Assembly: GCA_964392265.1 (NCBI GenBank)
Contig: CAYMOS010000001.1
Span: 223,494-287,493 of the forward strand
Origin: CALMAK01 sp964392265
Lineage (GTDB): Bacteria > Patescibacteriota > Saccharimonadia > Saccharimonadales > Saccharimonadaceae
Reading direction: 5' to 3'
Length of the DNA: 64,000 nt
The notes below the pieces were generated by a model. It was not told the origin of the DNA. It made no database searches and saw only the letters and a list, made by a program, of their open reading frames with translations. How positions within the stretch are numbered: the first letter of the stretch is position 1; each line of letters begins with the position of its first letter. A program made the translations under genes and the position numbers. Below, piece by piece: positions 50,261 through 58,455 of this stretch.

Positions 50261-52060
50261 ATGGCTACTGATAAAAGAAAGCTTTCGACGCGTGAGCGGG
50301 TGTTTGGAATTGCCCGTGTGGCCCGTATTACCTACAAGGCATCACCACTTGCTGTCTTTGTAAAAGTTGCCGGAACAATTGTCACTTCGGTGCTGCCGAT
50401 TGTCACGACCTATTTCGCTGCCCTCACGACGACAGCGCTAGCCGAGGCATATGCCGGGGACGAGACGGCGGGCGGAAGAGCCATTACCTACGTGATTATC
50501 ACGGCACTCTTAGGGGTAACATTGACGGCCTGGAACAGTGTCGAGCAGTACATCAATCAGTTTGTTCGTTACAAAATCAACGCAGCTATCAGTGACCGGA
50601 TGTACGAGCAATTCTTGGCACTTGACTTTTGGCGGTATGACGATAAAAAGACGGCCGATCTTTTTGACAAGTCAAAACAATTTGCTAACTTTTTTGCCTA
50701 TGTCTTTGATAGTTTGGCGTCAATATTTACTTCGTTTGTTCAGTTGATTGCCGGACTAGTTGCCTTGTTGCTGGTGAGTTGGTGGCTAGGGGTTATTCTG
50801 CTTGCGGCGGTTATTCCAGGAGTGATTATCCAGTTCAAGCTATCCCGTGCCCAGATTAAGCATTGGAATGAAAATGTCGAGACGCGTCGTGTGAAAAACA
50901 TGATCGAATGGAATATGTTTGAAATTAAGAACATTGCCGAACTGCGTCTGTATGGACTAGCCCGACATCTTCTAGATTTGCGGATGAAATTGCGGGACAA
51001 GGATGAAAAGCGACGGATTGAATTTGAACGAAAATTTATTTGGCGACAACTAGGCGCAGATGTACTAGAGGCAGCGGCCGAAGTAACTGCCTTGGTCTAT
51101 ACGACGCTGCAAATTATTGCTCACACGCAACCTATCGGTCAGTTCTTGTATGTGCAGCAAATTGTTTCGCGTGCCTTGGGTGGCGCCCGATCGTTCGTGT
51201 CGCAGGTCAGTCGAATTGACGAGGACATTGCGAATTTGTTTGATTATAACGAATTCATGGAGCTCCCGACAGGGGCGGATCGACCACGACGTCTGCGCGG
51301 CATACCGAAACTGATTGAACTACAGAACGTCTCGTTTCATTACCCAGGGTCTGAACAAAAGGTTCTGAGGCAGGTGAATCTGACGATAACACGCGGTGAA
51401 CACATTGCCTTGGTGGGAGAAAACGGGGCGGGAAAGTCGACGTTGGTGAAGTTGCTCCTCGGGCTCTATCAGCCGACGGAAGGGACGATAGTACTCGATG
51501 GAGTGGATCTGGCGGAGATTCAGATTGCCGACTGGCACCGCCAGTTGGGTGTATTGCAGCAAGATTTTACTCAGTATAGCTTTGCCTCAGCACGTGATAA
51601 TGTGCTGCTGGGGGATGTCTCGCGACCTGTTAATGACGATCGATTTAATGCTGCTCTTGATGCCGCCGAAGCCCGGTCATTCCTTGAGAAGCTCCCTAAG
51701 GGTCTCGATAACTTTGTGCATCAATGGATTGAGCATGACGATGGCACGTCAGGTGTTGATCTATCTGGTGGACAGTGGCAACGGTTGGCGTTGGCCCGAA
51801 ACTTTTATCGCGATAGCCCGATTGTCATACTGGACGAGCCGACGAGTGCGATTGACGCTTTGGCCGAGGCGCGGATCTTTAAACGACTATTTGCCATGAA
51901 GGACAAAACAATTGTGACAATTAGCCATCGCTTAACAACGGTGCAGAAAGCGGATGTGATTTACGTTTTACAGGATGGCAAGATTGTCGAACAGGGAACC
52001 CACGCCGAACTGGTGGCGGGTAAGGGCGCTTATTACACCCTATTTGAAAGCCAATTATAA
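50261..52060 (+). CDS. ABC transporter, fused permease and ATPase (exporter type)
   Basis: The 599-residue protein is a half-transporter. Residues about 1-320 form the six-helix permease (VAGTIVTSVLPIVTTYFAAL, ASIFTSFVQLIAGLVALLLVSWW and others). Residues about 345-590 form the ATPase with Walker A GENGAGKST, the LSGGQWQR signature, Walker B VILDEPTSAIDA and the ISHRLTT switch. The substrate is unknown; lipids, peptides or drugs are typical. TATACT ends 6 bases before the ATG. Confidence 0.9.
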   Translation: MATDKRKLSTRERVFGIARVARITYKASPLAVFVKVAGTIVTSVLPIVTTYFAALTTTALAEAYAGDETAGGRAITYVIITALLGVTLTAWNSVEQYINQFVRYKINAAISDRMYEQFLALDFWRYDDKKTADLFDKSKQFANFFAYVFDSLASIFTSFVQLIAGLVALLLVSWWLGVILLAAVIPGVIIQFKLSRAQIKHWNENVETRRVKNMIEWNMFEIKNIAELRLYGLARHLLDLRMKLRDKDEKRRIEFERKFIWRQLGADVLEAAAEVTALVYTTLQIIAHTQPIGQFLYVQQIVSRALGGARSFVSQVSRIDEDIANLFDYNEFMELPTGADRPRRLRGIPKLIELQNVSFHYPGSEQKVLRQVNLTITRGEHIALVGENGAGKSTLVKLLLGLYQPTEGTIVLDGVDLAEIQIADWHRQLGVLQQDFTQYSFASARDNVLLGDVSRPVNDDRFNAALDAAEARSFLEKLPKGLDNFVHQWIEHDDGTSGVDLSGGQWQRLALARNFYRDSPIVILDEPTSAIDALAEARIFKRLFAMKDKTIVTISHRLTTVQKADVIYVLQDGKIVEQGTHAELVAGKGAYYTLFESQL

Positions 52061-52064
52061 ACAG

Positions 52065-52598
52065 CTAAGAGACGTCGCCGATATAGCCTGCCCAACGCTC
52101 TGCCTCGGGGGCGGTAGCGGCATCATCCATCCCCATGCCAGTCAACCAGACGTCGGGTGTTTCAAAGCCGGCGAGGAGTGGTGCATCATCGTTTGATCGA
52201 TTGACTTGTTTATTGGCAAGCACCACTAGTGCAACATTCTTGGCACCTTGCTGGGTAAGTTGACGTTTGGTTTCTTGGTAGGTGAGGCCTCTGTCGAAGC
52301 AGTCATCGAGGACAATCACCTCACGGCCTTTCACTATTGCCTGATCGATGCTGCTATAGGTTGCGGCGTTTGTGGCTTCACGTTCGTCACCGTAGGCACT
52401 GATGTGGAGGTAGACGACCTCAGGATAAAATGTTGGGCTCTGACGAGTGATTGCCATCATTAGTTGACTGGTGAAGGGCACGGCGCCTTTCAACAGGCAT
52501 ACAAACAGGGGTTTATCGTCAGGGTAGCGCTGAATTAAGTCGTGTGCCATCTCATTGATGCGTTGTTGAACTTGCTCGGCAGTATAAAGGATCTTCAT
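52065..52598 (-). CDS. hpt: Hypoxanthine phosphoribosyltransferase-like protein
   Basis: The 177-residue protein has a PRPP-loop segment EVIVLDDCFDRGLTYQ near residue 105 and the HPRT-like N-terminus with FVCLLKGAVPFTSQLM near residue 35. It salvages hypoxanthine or guanine in other bacteria. The acidic pair of the PRPP loop is present, but the usual TG of DTGxT reads RG. The start shares a palindromic -10 box with the mutarotase gene at 52619. Confidence 0.78.
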   Translation of the reverse strand: MKILYTAEQVQQRINEMAHDLIQRYPDDKPLFVCLLKGAVPFTSQLMMAITRQSPTFYPEVVYLHISAYGDEREATNAATYSSIDQAIVKGREVIVLDDCFDRGLTYQETKRQLTQQGAKNVALVVLANKQVNRSNDDAPLLAGFETPDVWLTGMGMDDAATAPEAERWAGYIGDVS

Positions 52599-52604
52599 AG
52601 ATTT

Positions 52605-52612
52605 AGTATACT
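52605..52612. promoter_or_regulatory. Single palindromic -10 box shared by two divergent leaderless genes
   Basis: AGTATACT is its own reverse complement. On the plus strand TATACT (52607-52612) ends 6 bases before ATG 52619; on the minus strand TATACT (52610-52605) ends 6 bases before ATG 52598. One element therefore appears to serve both genes in exact mirror symmetry. Confidence 0.75.
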
Positions 52613-52618
52613 GGATGT

Positions 52619-53320
52619 ATGGCTATCTCTATGGCAAAACAGTTTTCGGTTGATTCAGTGGGTGCCTATGTGACTCGACTTGATGATGCATCTGGTCAGC
52701 CGGTGTTGTTTCCGCGTGTGATGGTGGGTGAAAAGTTGCGAGGGGGCAGCCATATCTGCTACCCCTATTTTGGTCCTGATGCGGCAGGTGTACTGGCGCA
52801 GCATGGATTTGGCCGTACCGTTGACTGGACGGTGGTGGCCGAGGACGAACACGAAGTTATCTGTACCTATAGCAGGGAGGAGGCAGATCAGTTTGCCGGT
52901 CTTGCTGCTGAATTGCGCTATCGACAAGAAAATAACACCTTCCAGATGCATCTGACGGTGACAAATCAAGGCGATGAACTACACGCGGTGATGCCCGGGT
53001 TTCATCCCTATTTTGCGGTTGATCCTGATGCTATTCGGCTGAACGGACAATCTATCCACTTGGATGATTTCGAACCATTTAAAGAGTTTCCGGGGAATGA
53101 GACGATGCGTCTCGAGACGGCAGATCGCCTCGTAACAATAACGTCACCCCAACTTACTCACATGGTGGTATGGTCAGATGCAAGGGAAGACTACCTGTGT
53201 ATCGAGCCGACCTTGGCGGGTAATCGCTGTGACTCTAAGGATCTGTCGTCTCATTTGTTGCCACCAGGAGAAACGGTGGCGTACGACGTCACCATTACCT
53301 GGTCTTCGTCACAGAGGTAG
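52619..53320 (+). CDS. Aldose-1-epimerase/hexose-phosphate mutarotase-like protein
   Basis: The 233-residue protein shows the galactose mutarotase-like beta-sandwich: GGSHICYPYFGPD, ITKH-equivalent AQHGFGRTVDWTVV with a candidate catalytic His, MPGFHPYFAVD with the second His, and YLCIEPTLAGN with the candidate base Glu. These mutarotases interconvert alpha and beta forms of sugars or sugar phosphates. A second Met lies four codons into the protein, at 52631, but the shared promoter favours 52619. Confidence 0.83.
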   Translation: MAISMAKQFSVDSVGAYVTRLDDASGQPVLFPRVMVGEKLRGGSHICYPYFGPDAAGVLAQHGFGRTVDWTVVAEDEHEVICTYSREEADQFAGLAAELRYRQENNTFQMHLTVTNQGDELHAVMPGFHPYFAVDPDAIRLNGQSIHLDDFEPFKEFPGNETMRLETADRLVTITSPQLTHMVVWSDAREDYLCIEPTLAGNRCDSKDLSSHLLPPGETVAYDVTITWSSSQR

Positions 53321-53323
53321 GTA

Positions 53324-53352
53324 TTGCATTTTTTATGATTTTATGATAAAAT
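53324..53352 (+). promoter_or_regulatory. Promoter of the CPBP-like gene
   Basis: TTGCAT at 53324-53329 and TAAAAT at 53347-53352 are separated by 17 bases. A leader of about 45 bases precedes the AGGAGG and GTG start. Confidence 0.6.
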
Positions 53353-53402
53353 AGTATTTGAGTTTGTTCTTTTCCATCACTAGAGATTGAAGGAGGGGTG
53401 TC

Positions 53403-54152
53403 GTGATCACCCACGGAAACAACGACCTCGGGATCACAGGTGTGCCAGAGAACGGCATGATGTACCTGTTCGAACGTCCCGGGGGCGGGTTGGCCGGGGC
53501 GATCAGTCGCACCCTGCCGCCACTGCCCGCGTTTACGCCGGTGTGGTACCCGACTGGCAAGATTCTGCGTCGGTTGCCGTCCTACCGCCTGTCGGCCTTC
53601 GTGCTGCTGGTAGGGGCTGTCGGCTTGTTGCTGGCACTGGTGCATAGCATCTCCTGGATGCGTGTCAGCCCGGCTGTCCTCATTCTTGACGCTGCTGATG
53701 CGGTGTTCGGGGGATGGCTGGGTGCCATTGTTGGTTGGCTGGTGATCATTGCGTTGATGGTCATCGTGGCACCCCGAAAGGGGACCACTATTGAGGCCTA
53801 TCGACGGCACGACGTCAAGTTCTGGGACCGTGCTGCCCTCTACGAGGAGCAGTGGTTTCGAACTGGCGCCGAGCGGTGGACGGGCGGGCAACGTGCTTTC
53901 TCGACACTGGCCTTTGGGGCGATGCATGTGATGAACATCATCTACCCGATTGCCAGTTTGCTCGTCATCACGTTGGTCGGCGCGGCCTTCATGGCCTGCT
54001 ACCTGCGCGTCTACGGGCGCACTGGTGACCGGCAGGTGGCAACGCTGGCCTCGGCCAAGTTACACGCCGCCTATAACCGGTTTGCGGTTGTCTATATGGT
54101 GGTCGCACTGGCCCCTGTGGTCATGGACTATCTGCGCCCCTTCCTGTTCTAG
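53403..54152 (+). CDS. CPBP-type intramembrane protease-like membrane protein, GC-rich
   Basis: The 249-residue protein has about six membrane helices (for example LSAFVLLVGAVGLLLALVHS, LGAIVGWLVIIALMVIVA, ASLLVITLVGAAFMACYL). EEQWFR near residue 154 matches the EExxxR motif, FGAMH near residue 174 the FxxxH motif, and HAAYN near 222 the third motif of CPBP/ABI-type (CAAX protease-like) enzymes. These act in protein processing or bacteriocin immunity. GTG 53403 follows AGGAGG. The codons are strongly G/C-ending. It is a stand-alone cassette ended by a hairpin. Confidence 0.7.
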   Translation: MITHGNNDLGITGVPENGMMYLFERPGGGLAGAISRTLPPLPAFTPVWYPTGKILRRLPSYRLSAFVLLVGAVGLLLALVHSISWMRVSPAVLILDAADAVFGGWLGAIVGWLVIIALMVIVAPRKGTTIEAYRRHDVKFWDRAALYEEQWFRTGAERWTGGQRAFSTLAFGAMHVMNIIYPIASLLVITLVGAAFMACYLRVYGRTGDRQVATLASAKLHAAYNRFAVVYMVVALAPVVMDYLRPFLF

Positions 54153-54166
54153 TCTCGACAAGCTCG

Positions 54167-54218
54167 ACCCCCGAGCCGCCCAAAGAGAGCCCCATTGGCC
54201 CCTTCGGTGGCCGGGGGT
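54167..54218 (+). terminator. Hairpin after the CPBP-like gene
   Basis: ACCCCCG and GCCGCC (54167-54180, with one bulged A) pair with GGTGGC and CGGGGGT (54206-54218), followed by TTCTCC. It is a long imperfect GC-rich stem. Confidence 0.55.
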
Positions 54219-54258
54219 TTCTCCTTGTCGCTAAAGATATATGGAGTACTATAAGGGC

Positions 54259-54858
54259 ATGAAGAAACAATTTGCTGCTGAATGTTTGAGAGAACTTATT
54301 AATGACTATTATCGTTCGCGGCCTCACCTAATGACAGTCAGGCCTCCACTATGTGTGTTCTTTCTGGCCTGTTCTGGCGCTGGAAAATCAACGGTGCGGA
54401 GTTATTTGGTAAAAAATCTGGGGGCGACATATGTCTGCAATGATGAAGTAAGAAAGCTCCTTGCCTCGCACCCCGACGCGTCACGACTAGGGATTGGATT
54501 AAAGGATGTAGTGGCGGGAACGATTGAGAAAATATTTGCCGAGGCAAACAACAGGTTTATTGTTTATGATAACAATATCATTCAATACTATCGATATGAA
54601 GATAGCTATATTGCAATTGCTAAGAAGAATCACCGTCCTATATTTGTTATAGGATTAGATGTGGCTGAAGATGAACTACGTCGTCGTATTAAGAGGCGAG
54701 GCGTGAATGTTGATAGCATACTTGCTGAGCTGCCGGGGCAGATCGCGGATTATGGCAAGGCGGTAAAAGATATCACCGCGGACACGTCGCTGGGTGATGT
54801 GACAGACGAGAGGCAGCTACAAGAGCTGGCGCAAAAAGTACAGAGGAGTATGTTATAA
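54259..54858 (+). CDS. P-loop kinase-like protein
   Basis: The 199-residue protein has Walker A CSGAGKST near residue 40 (FFLACSGAGKSTVRSYL), a nucleoside-kinase-like second strand (FIVYDNNIIQYYRYED), and a lid-like Arg-rich helix (AEDELRRRIKRRG). Substrate unknown; nucleotides, sugars and toxins of zeta type are all possible. ATG 54259 is chosen because TACTAT ends 6 bases before it; an in-frame ATG at 54241 overlaps the promoter. The stop overlaps the TATAAT of pnp. Confidence 0.7.
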   Translation: MKKQFAAECLRELINDYYRSRPHLMTVRPPLCVFFLACSGAGKSTVRSYLVKNLGATYVCNDEVRKLLASHPDASRLGIGLKDVVAGTIEKIFAEANNRFIVYDNNIIQYYRYEDSYIAIAKKNHRPIFVIGLDVAEDELRRRIKRRGVNVDSILAELPGQIADYGKAVKDITADTSLGDVTDERQLQELAQKVQRSML

Positions 54859-54956
54859 TGAATACGTAATTTAACACGGAAGGTGATAGTGACAAAAGCT
54901 TGACAGCGAGGAAGCTTTTACCCCTGTTACTCTCCGTGACAAAAAGGAGGACAAGT
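54854..54956 (+). promoter_or_regulatory. pnp promoter and structured leader
   Basis: TATAAT at 54854-54859 overlaps the stop of the kinase gene. The leader holds an inner hairpin (AAAAGCTT 54894-54901 with AAGCTTTT 54912-54919) inside an outer pairing (CACGGA 54875-54880 with TCCGTG 54933-54938), then AAAGGAGG and the ATG. Such stem-loops in pnp leaders are known sites of RNase III and PNPase autocontrol in other bacteria; here the role is inferred. Confidence 0.6.
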
Positions 54957-57077
54957 ATGTCTATTATTAACCCTCACGGTAAAGAGATTATTTCTGTTAC
55001 CCGTGATTTTTTGGGCAAGCCACTAACGCTCGAAGTCAACCGCGTTGGATTCCGCAGCACCGCCAGTGTGCTGGTGACCTATGGTGATACAGTAGTGCTA
55101 GGCACCGCGCAGGTGGGCAGTCGTCCCGTGCAGCTGGATTATTTCCCGCTATCTATCGACTATGAAGAAAAATTTTATGCAGCGGGCAAAATCAGCGGCA
55201 GCCGCTTTATCAAGCGCGAAGGTCGTCCGTCTGACGAAGCAATCCTCATTGGTCGCTTGATTGACCGTCCGATTCGTCCATTATTCCCTAAGGGGTATCG
55301 CCAAGAAGTGCAGGTGGTCGCCAGTGTGCTTTCGATGGATCCAAACTTCCGACCTGATGCGATTGCCATGATTGCTGCCAGCGCTGCCCTGAGCCTGACG
55401 GGTGCGCCATTTGACGGTCCGGTCGCGGGTATCCGCGTTGGCCGTGTGAACGGCGAGTTCAAGGCATTCCTGACGCCAGAAGAGCGAGAGGAAAGTGATC
55501 TTGATCTTGTGGTTGCTGGTATTGCCAGTGGTATCACCATGGTTGAAGCCGGTGCCAACGAAGTCTCAGAAGATCTGATTGGCGAGGCGCTTGCTTGGGC
55601 ATTTGACGCTTACCAGCCAGCGATCGAACTGCAAAAAGAGTTGGTTGAAAAGATCCAGCCAGTCGCCCAAGAGTACGAACTAGTGCTACCAAACGAAGCA
55701 ATCCAAGCTGAAGTTGACGCCTGGGTAGCTGACAAATTAGGTAACAAACTCCGTGCCCCCTACCCAGAGCGCAACGAGATGGTCAACGAGCTCCGTTGGA
55801 CATTCCACGAGGCCTTCACCGAGAAAGTTGGCGAAGAGGACTATACCAAGGAAGTCCGTGACGAATACGACGAGGCCTTTACGATGGCCCTCCACAAAGA
55901 CGTGCGCCGTGGCATTGTCGAAGAACAATTGCGTCCTGATGGCCGCAAGTTGGACGAGGTCCGCGTGCTTTCCAGTGAAGTTGGCGTTTTGCCACGCACG
56001 CACGGTAGCAGCATCTTTACGCGTGGTGTCACTCAAGGCCTCAACATTGTGACATTGGCGCCTCTTAGCTATGCCCAGTTGGTTGATACCATGGAAATCA
56101 ACGACGGCGAACGCCGTTACATGCATCACTACAATGCACCAGGTTATACTGTCGGTGAAGTTCGCCGCCTCGGTTCACCTGGTCGTCGTGAGATTGGTCA
56201 CGGTTACCTGGCTGAACGCGCGCTGATTCCGGTACTGCCAACTGCCGAAGAATTCCCATACGCTATCCGTAGCGTGACAGAGATTATGAGCCAGAACGGT
56301 TCAACCAGTATGGCAGCGACCTGTTCGAGCTGTCTTGCGTTGATGGACGCGGGTGTGCCGATCAAGCGTCCAGTCTCAGGTATTGCCATGGGTCTGATGA
56401 TGGATGGCGATACGCCATATGTCCTGACTGACATTGCCGACGCCGAGGACTTCGCGGGTGATATGGACTTTAAGGTCACAGGAACCGAGCAGGGTATCAC
56501 GGCGATCCAGATGGATATGAAGCTCCATGGACTGCCTGTTGATATCCTTAAACAAGCCATTAGCGGCGCTAAGAGCGGTCGCGCACATATCCTCGAACAC
56601 ATGCTGACGACACTGGCGGCACCACGCACCGCACTATCTCCGTACGCGCCACGCATCGAGAAGATCAAGATCAATCCAGACAAGATCGGCGCCGTGATTG
56701 GTAAGGGCGGTGAGGTTATCAATAAGATTACCGCTGAAACTGGTGCCGAGATTGACATCAAAGAAGATGGTCTGATTACGGTTGCTGCCAGCGACACCAA
56801 GAACATCGAAAAGGCAATTAACTGGATCAAGTCGCTGACCGAAGAGCCAGAAGTCGGCCGCATCTACGAGGGCAAGGTCGTTTCGATCAAGGACTTTGGT
56901 GCCTTTGTCAACATCCTTCCGGGTATTGATGGCATGGTGCATATCAGCCAACTATCAAACGAACGCGTCGAGAATGTCACCGATGTCTTGTCTGACGGCC
57001 AAATCGTCAAGGTCAAACTGACGGGTATCGACGAACGCGGCCGCTTGAGCCTTAGTGTTAAAGCCGTCGAGGAATAA
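54957..57077 (+). CDS. pnp: Polynucleotide phosphorylase
   Basis: The 706-residue enzyme degrades RNA 3' to 5' with phosphate. It has two RNase PH domains (LVTYGDTVVLGTAQVG; the second with SSIFTRGVTQGLNIVTLAPL), the active-site segment KVTGTEQGITAIQMDMK, a KH domain (KIGAVIGKGGEVINKITAETG) and an S1 domain (IYEGKVVSIKDFGAFVNI). Order and length are standard. Start ATG 54957 after AAAGGAGG; an in-frame upstream ATG lies in the structured leader. Confidence 0.97.
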   Translation: MSIINPHGKEIISVTRDFLGKPLTLEVNRVGFRSTASVLVTYGDTVVLGTAQVGSRPVQLDYFPLSIDYEEKFYAAGKISGSRFIKREGRPSDEAILIGRLIDRPIRPLFPKGYRQEVQVVASVLSMDPNFRPDAIAMIAASAALSLTGAPFDGPVAGIRVGRVNGEFKAFLTPEEREESDLDLVVAGIASGITMVEAGANEVSEDLIGEALAWAFDAYQPAIELQKELVEKIQPVAQEYELVLPNEAIQAEVDAWVADKLGNKLRAPYPERNEMVNELRWTFHEAFTEKVGEEDYTKEVRDEYDEAFTMALHKDVRRGIVEEQLRPDGRKLDEVRVLSSEVGVLPRTHGSSIFTRGVTQGLNIVTLAPLSYAQLVDTMEINDGERRYMHHYNAPGYTVGEVRRLGSPGRREIGHGYLAERALIPVLPTAEEFPYAIRSVTEIMSQNGSTSMAATCSSCLALMDAGVPIKRPVSGIAMGLMMDGDTPYVLTDIADAEDFAGDMDFKVTGTEQGITAIQMDMKLHGLPVDILKQAISGAKSGRAHILEHMLTTLAAPRTALSPYAPRIEKIKINPDKIGAVIGKGGEVINKITAETGAEIDIKEDGLITVAASDTKNIEKAINWIKSLTEEPEVGRIYEGKVVSIKDFGAFVNILPGIDGMVHISQLSNERVENVTDVLSDGQIVKVKLTGIDERGRLSLSVKAVEE

Positions 57078-57083
57078 GGTTGA

Positions 57084-57746
57084 ATGAGCCGGGTATCTCA
57101 GTCACAGATCTTATCGGAGACAGAGAATGAACGACTCTTCCAAAAATACATCAGTACGCTAGAGCTTGATCGTTGGCCGACGTCACCTCGTCCGTATATG
57201 GTAACGATGATTGGTTTGCCACTGGCTGGCAAGACAGTCTTTGCGCGAGCGCTTGCTGATAGGCTAGTGGTGTTTCTGGCGCAAAGTGATGGTGTCAGGC
57301 GGTTTCTCAACAGCGAAGGTTATACTGGTGAAAGCCCAGTGCAGGCAACGTTAGAATACATTACGACAAAGGCAGCGGATTTGTTGTTTGAAAAGAGGAT
57401 CAGTCATGTGTTTGATGCTGATACGATTCGATTTCACGAGCAGATACGACAGAATACCGAAAAAGCTGGGTTTGATCTTTTTGTTATTCATATCTACTGT
57501 GATGAGATAGCAGCAGCAACGCGTCTCGAACAGCGGCGTCAAGCACTTAAGACGGGCGATGATACGGGAGGTTCGCATGCCTTAGAAACGGTGCGCGAAC
57601 TGCGAATGCAGCTACACACCCACATTCAGTATCCCGCGTTTGATTTTGAATATGACTCAACGACACCTATTGAAGACGCCGTCATGGCAGTTGCAGCTAT
57701 GGTGAATCAACGACAACTTCTTAAGGGAGTAGGGTCGCACAACTAG
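57084..57746 (+). CDS. P-loop kinase-like protein with N-terminal helical segment
   Basis: The 220-residue protein has Walker A LPLAGKT near residue 45 (VTMIGLPLAGKTVFARAL), RFLNSEGYTGESPV as a substrate-loop candidate, SHVFDADTIRFHEQI and a lid-type segment (RLEQRRQALKTGDDTGG). It starts 6 bases after pnp and is probably co-transcribed. It is one of five small P-loop kinase-type proteins in the window. Function unknown. Confidence 0.65.
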   Translation: MSRVSQSQILSETENERLFQKYISTLELDRWPTSPRPYMVTMIGLPLAGKTVFARALADRLVVFLAQSDGVRRFLNSEGYTGESPVQATLEYITTKAADLLFEKRISHVFDADTIRFHEQIRQNTEKAGFDLFVIHIYCDEIAAATRLEQRRQALKTGDDTGGSHALETVRELRMQLHTHIQYPAFDFEYDSTTPIEDAVMAVAAMVNQRQLLKGVGSHN

Positions 57747-57815
57747 CTTTTGCTTGCGGCGTAAAGCCTGACAGCGGTATAGTAAAATTGGCACATTTCT
57801 ACGAGAGGAGCCCTG

Positions 57816-58358
57816 ATGGGTGTGCGCAATTTATTCCGAGGACGACGAAGGTCGCAAGGACAGGGGGATGACATAATCTCGCCTGCGATCAAGGTGGTTC
57901 GAGCAGGCTGCGGTCACGAGACTGCGGCCGAGGGAGAGATCGCGGCGCTCGGCGAGACAACGATGATGACCATGCCACGCAACGCGGCGGGAGGATTCGA
58001 CTATTGTCTCGACTGCATTGCCAAGATGACGATCCGCTGTGCTTGGTGTGATGACATCATTTTCATCGGTTCGCCGGTGACGCTGTACATTCTGCCAGCA
58101 GATGAAGCTGTCCCTGATCACGCGGTTGTGTATTCGACCGATCCGTTGCGCTTGGTTGGTTGCCTTGGGTGGGACTGCGCTGATACTAGTGTGGACCGAG
58201 CGGGCTTCTGGCTGCCGGGCGAGTCTGGGCAGGGAGCAGTGCATCGCATTGGGACCGTGTTTGATATGATGCTTGGTGATCCAGGTATCGCGTCGGTGAT
58301 CATTCGGGATCTCACCGATCCTCATGAAACCCCGACCATCACACACTATCCGGTGTAG
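57816..58358 (+). CDS. GC-rich orphan protein with Cys pairs (putative zinc-binding)
   Basis: The 180-residue protein starts with an Arg-rich tail (MGVRNLFRGRRRSQGQG), followed by AGCGHET, YCLDC and CAWC, which together give a likely zinc-ribbon arrangement in residues about 30-85. Further Cys occur in GCLGWDCADT. The C-terminal half is beta-rich and ends ITHYPV. A GAGAGGAG Shine-Dalgarno precedes the ATG. No signal peptide. Codons are G/C-rich. Family not recognised. Confidence 0.6.
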   Translation: MGVRNLFRGRRRSQGQGDDIISPAIKVVRAGCGHETAAEGEIAALGETTMMTMPRNAAGGFDYCLDCIAKMTIRCAWCDDIIFIGSPVTLYILPADEAVPDHAVVYSTDPLRLVGCLGWDCADTSVDRAGFWLPGESGQGAVHRIGTVFDMMLGDPGIASVIIRDLTDPHETPTITHYPV

Positions 58359-58391
58359 TGACCGACACGAGAGAATTGGAGAAAATGTGTC

Positions 58392-58412
58392 AGAGCTGGC
58401 GATGCCAGCTCT
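58392..58412 (+). terminator. Terminator of the 57816 gene
   Basis: AGAGCTGGC and GCCAGCTCT form a perfect 9-pair stem with a GAT loop, followed by a T-rich tail (TTCACTTTGTTTT). Confidence 0.7.
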
Positions 58413-58455
58413 TTCACTTTGTTTTCAGTTTGAAGTGCGTGCTACACTGTAGCGT

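Noticed and set aside
53295..53927. 210-codon minus-strand frame across the CPBP-like gene
   Set aside because: Arises from the high-GC coding sequence; the plus-strand frame has AGGAGG, membrane helices and CPBP motifs.
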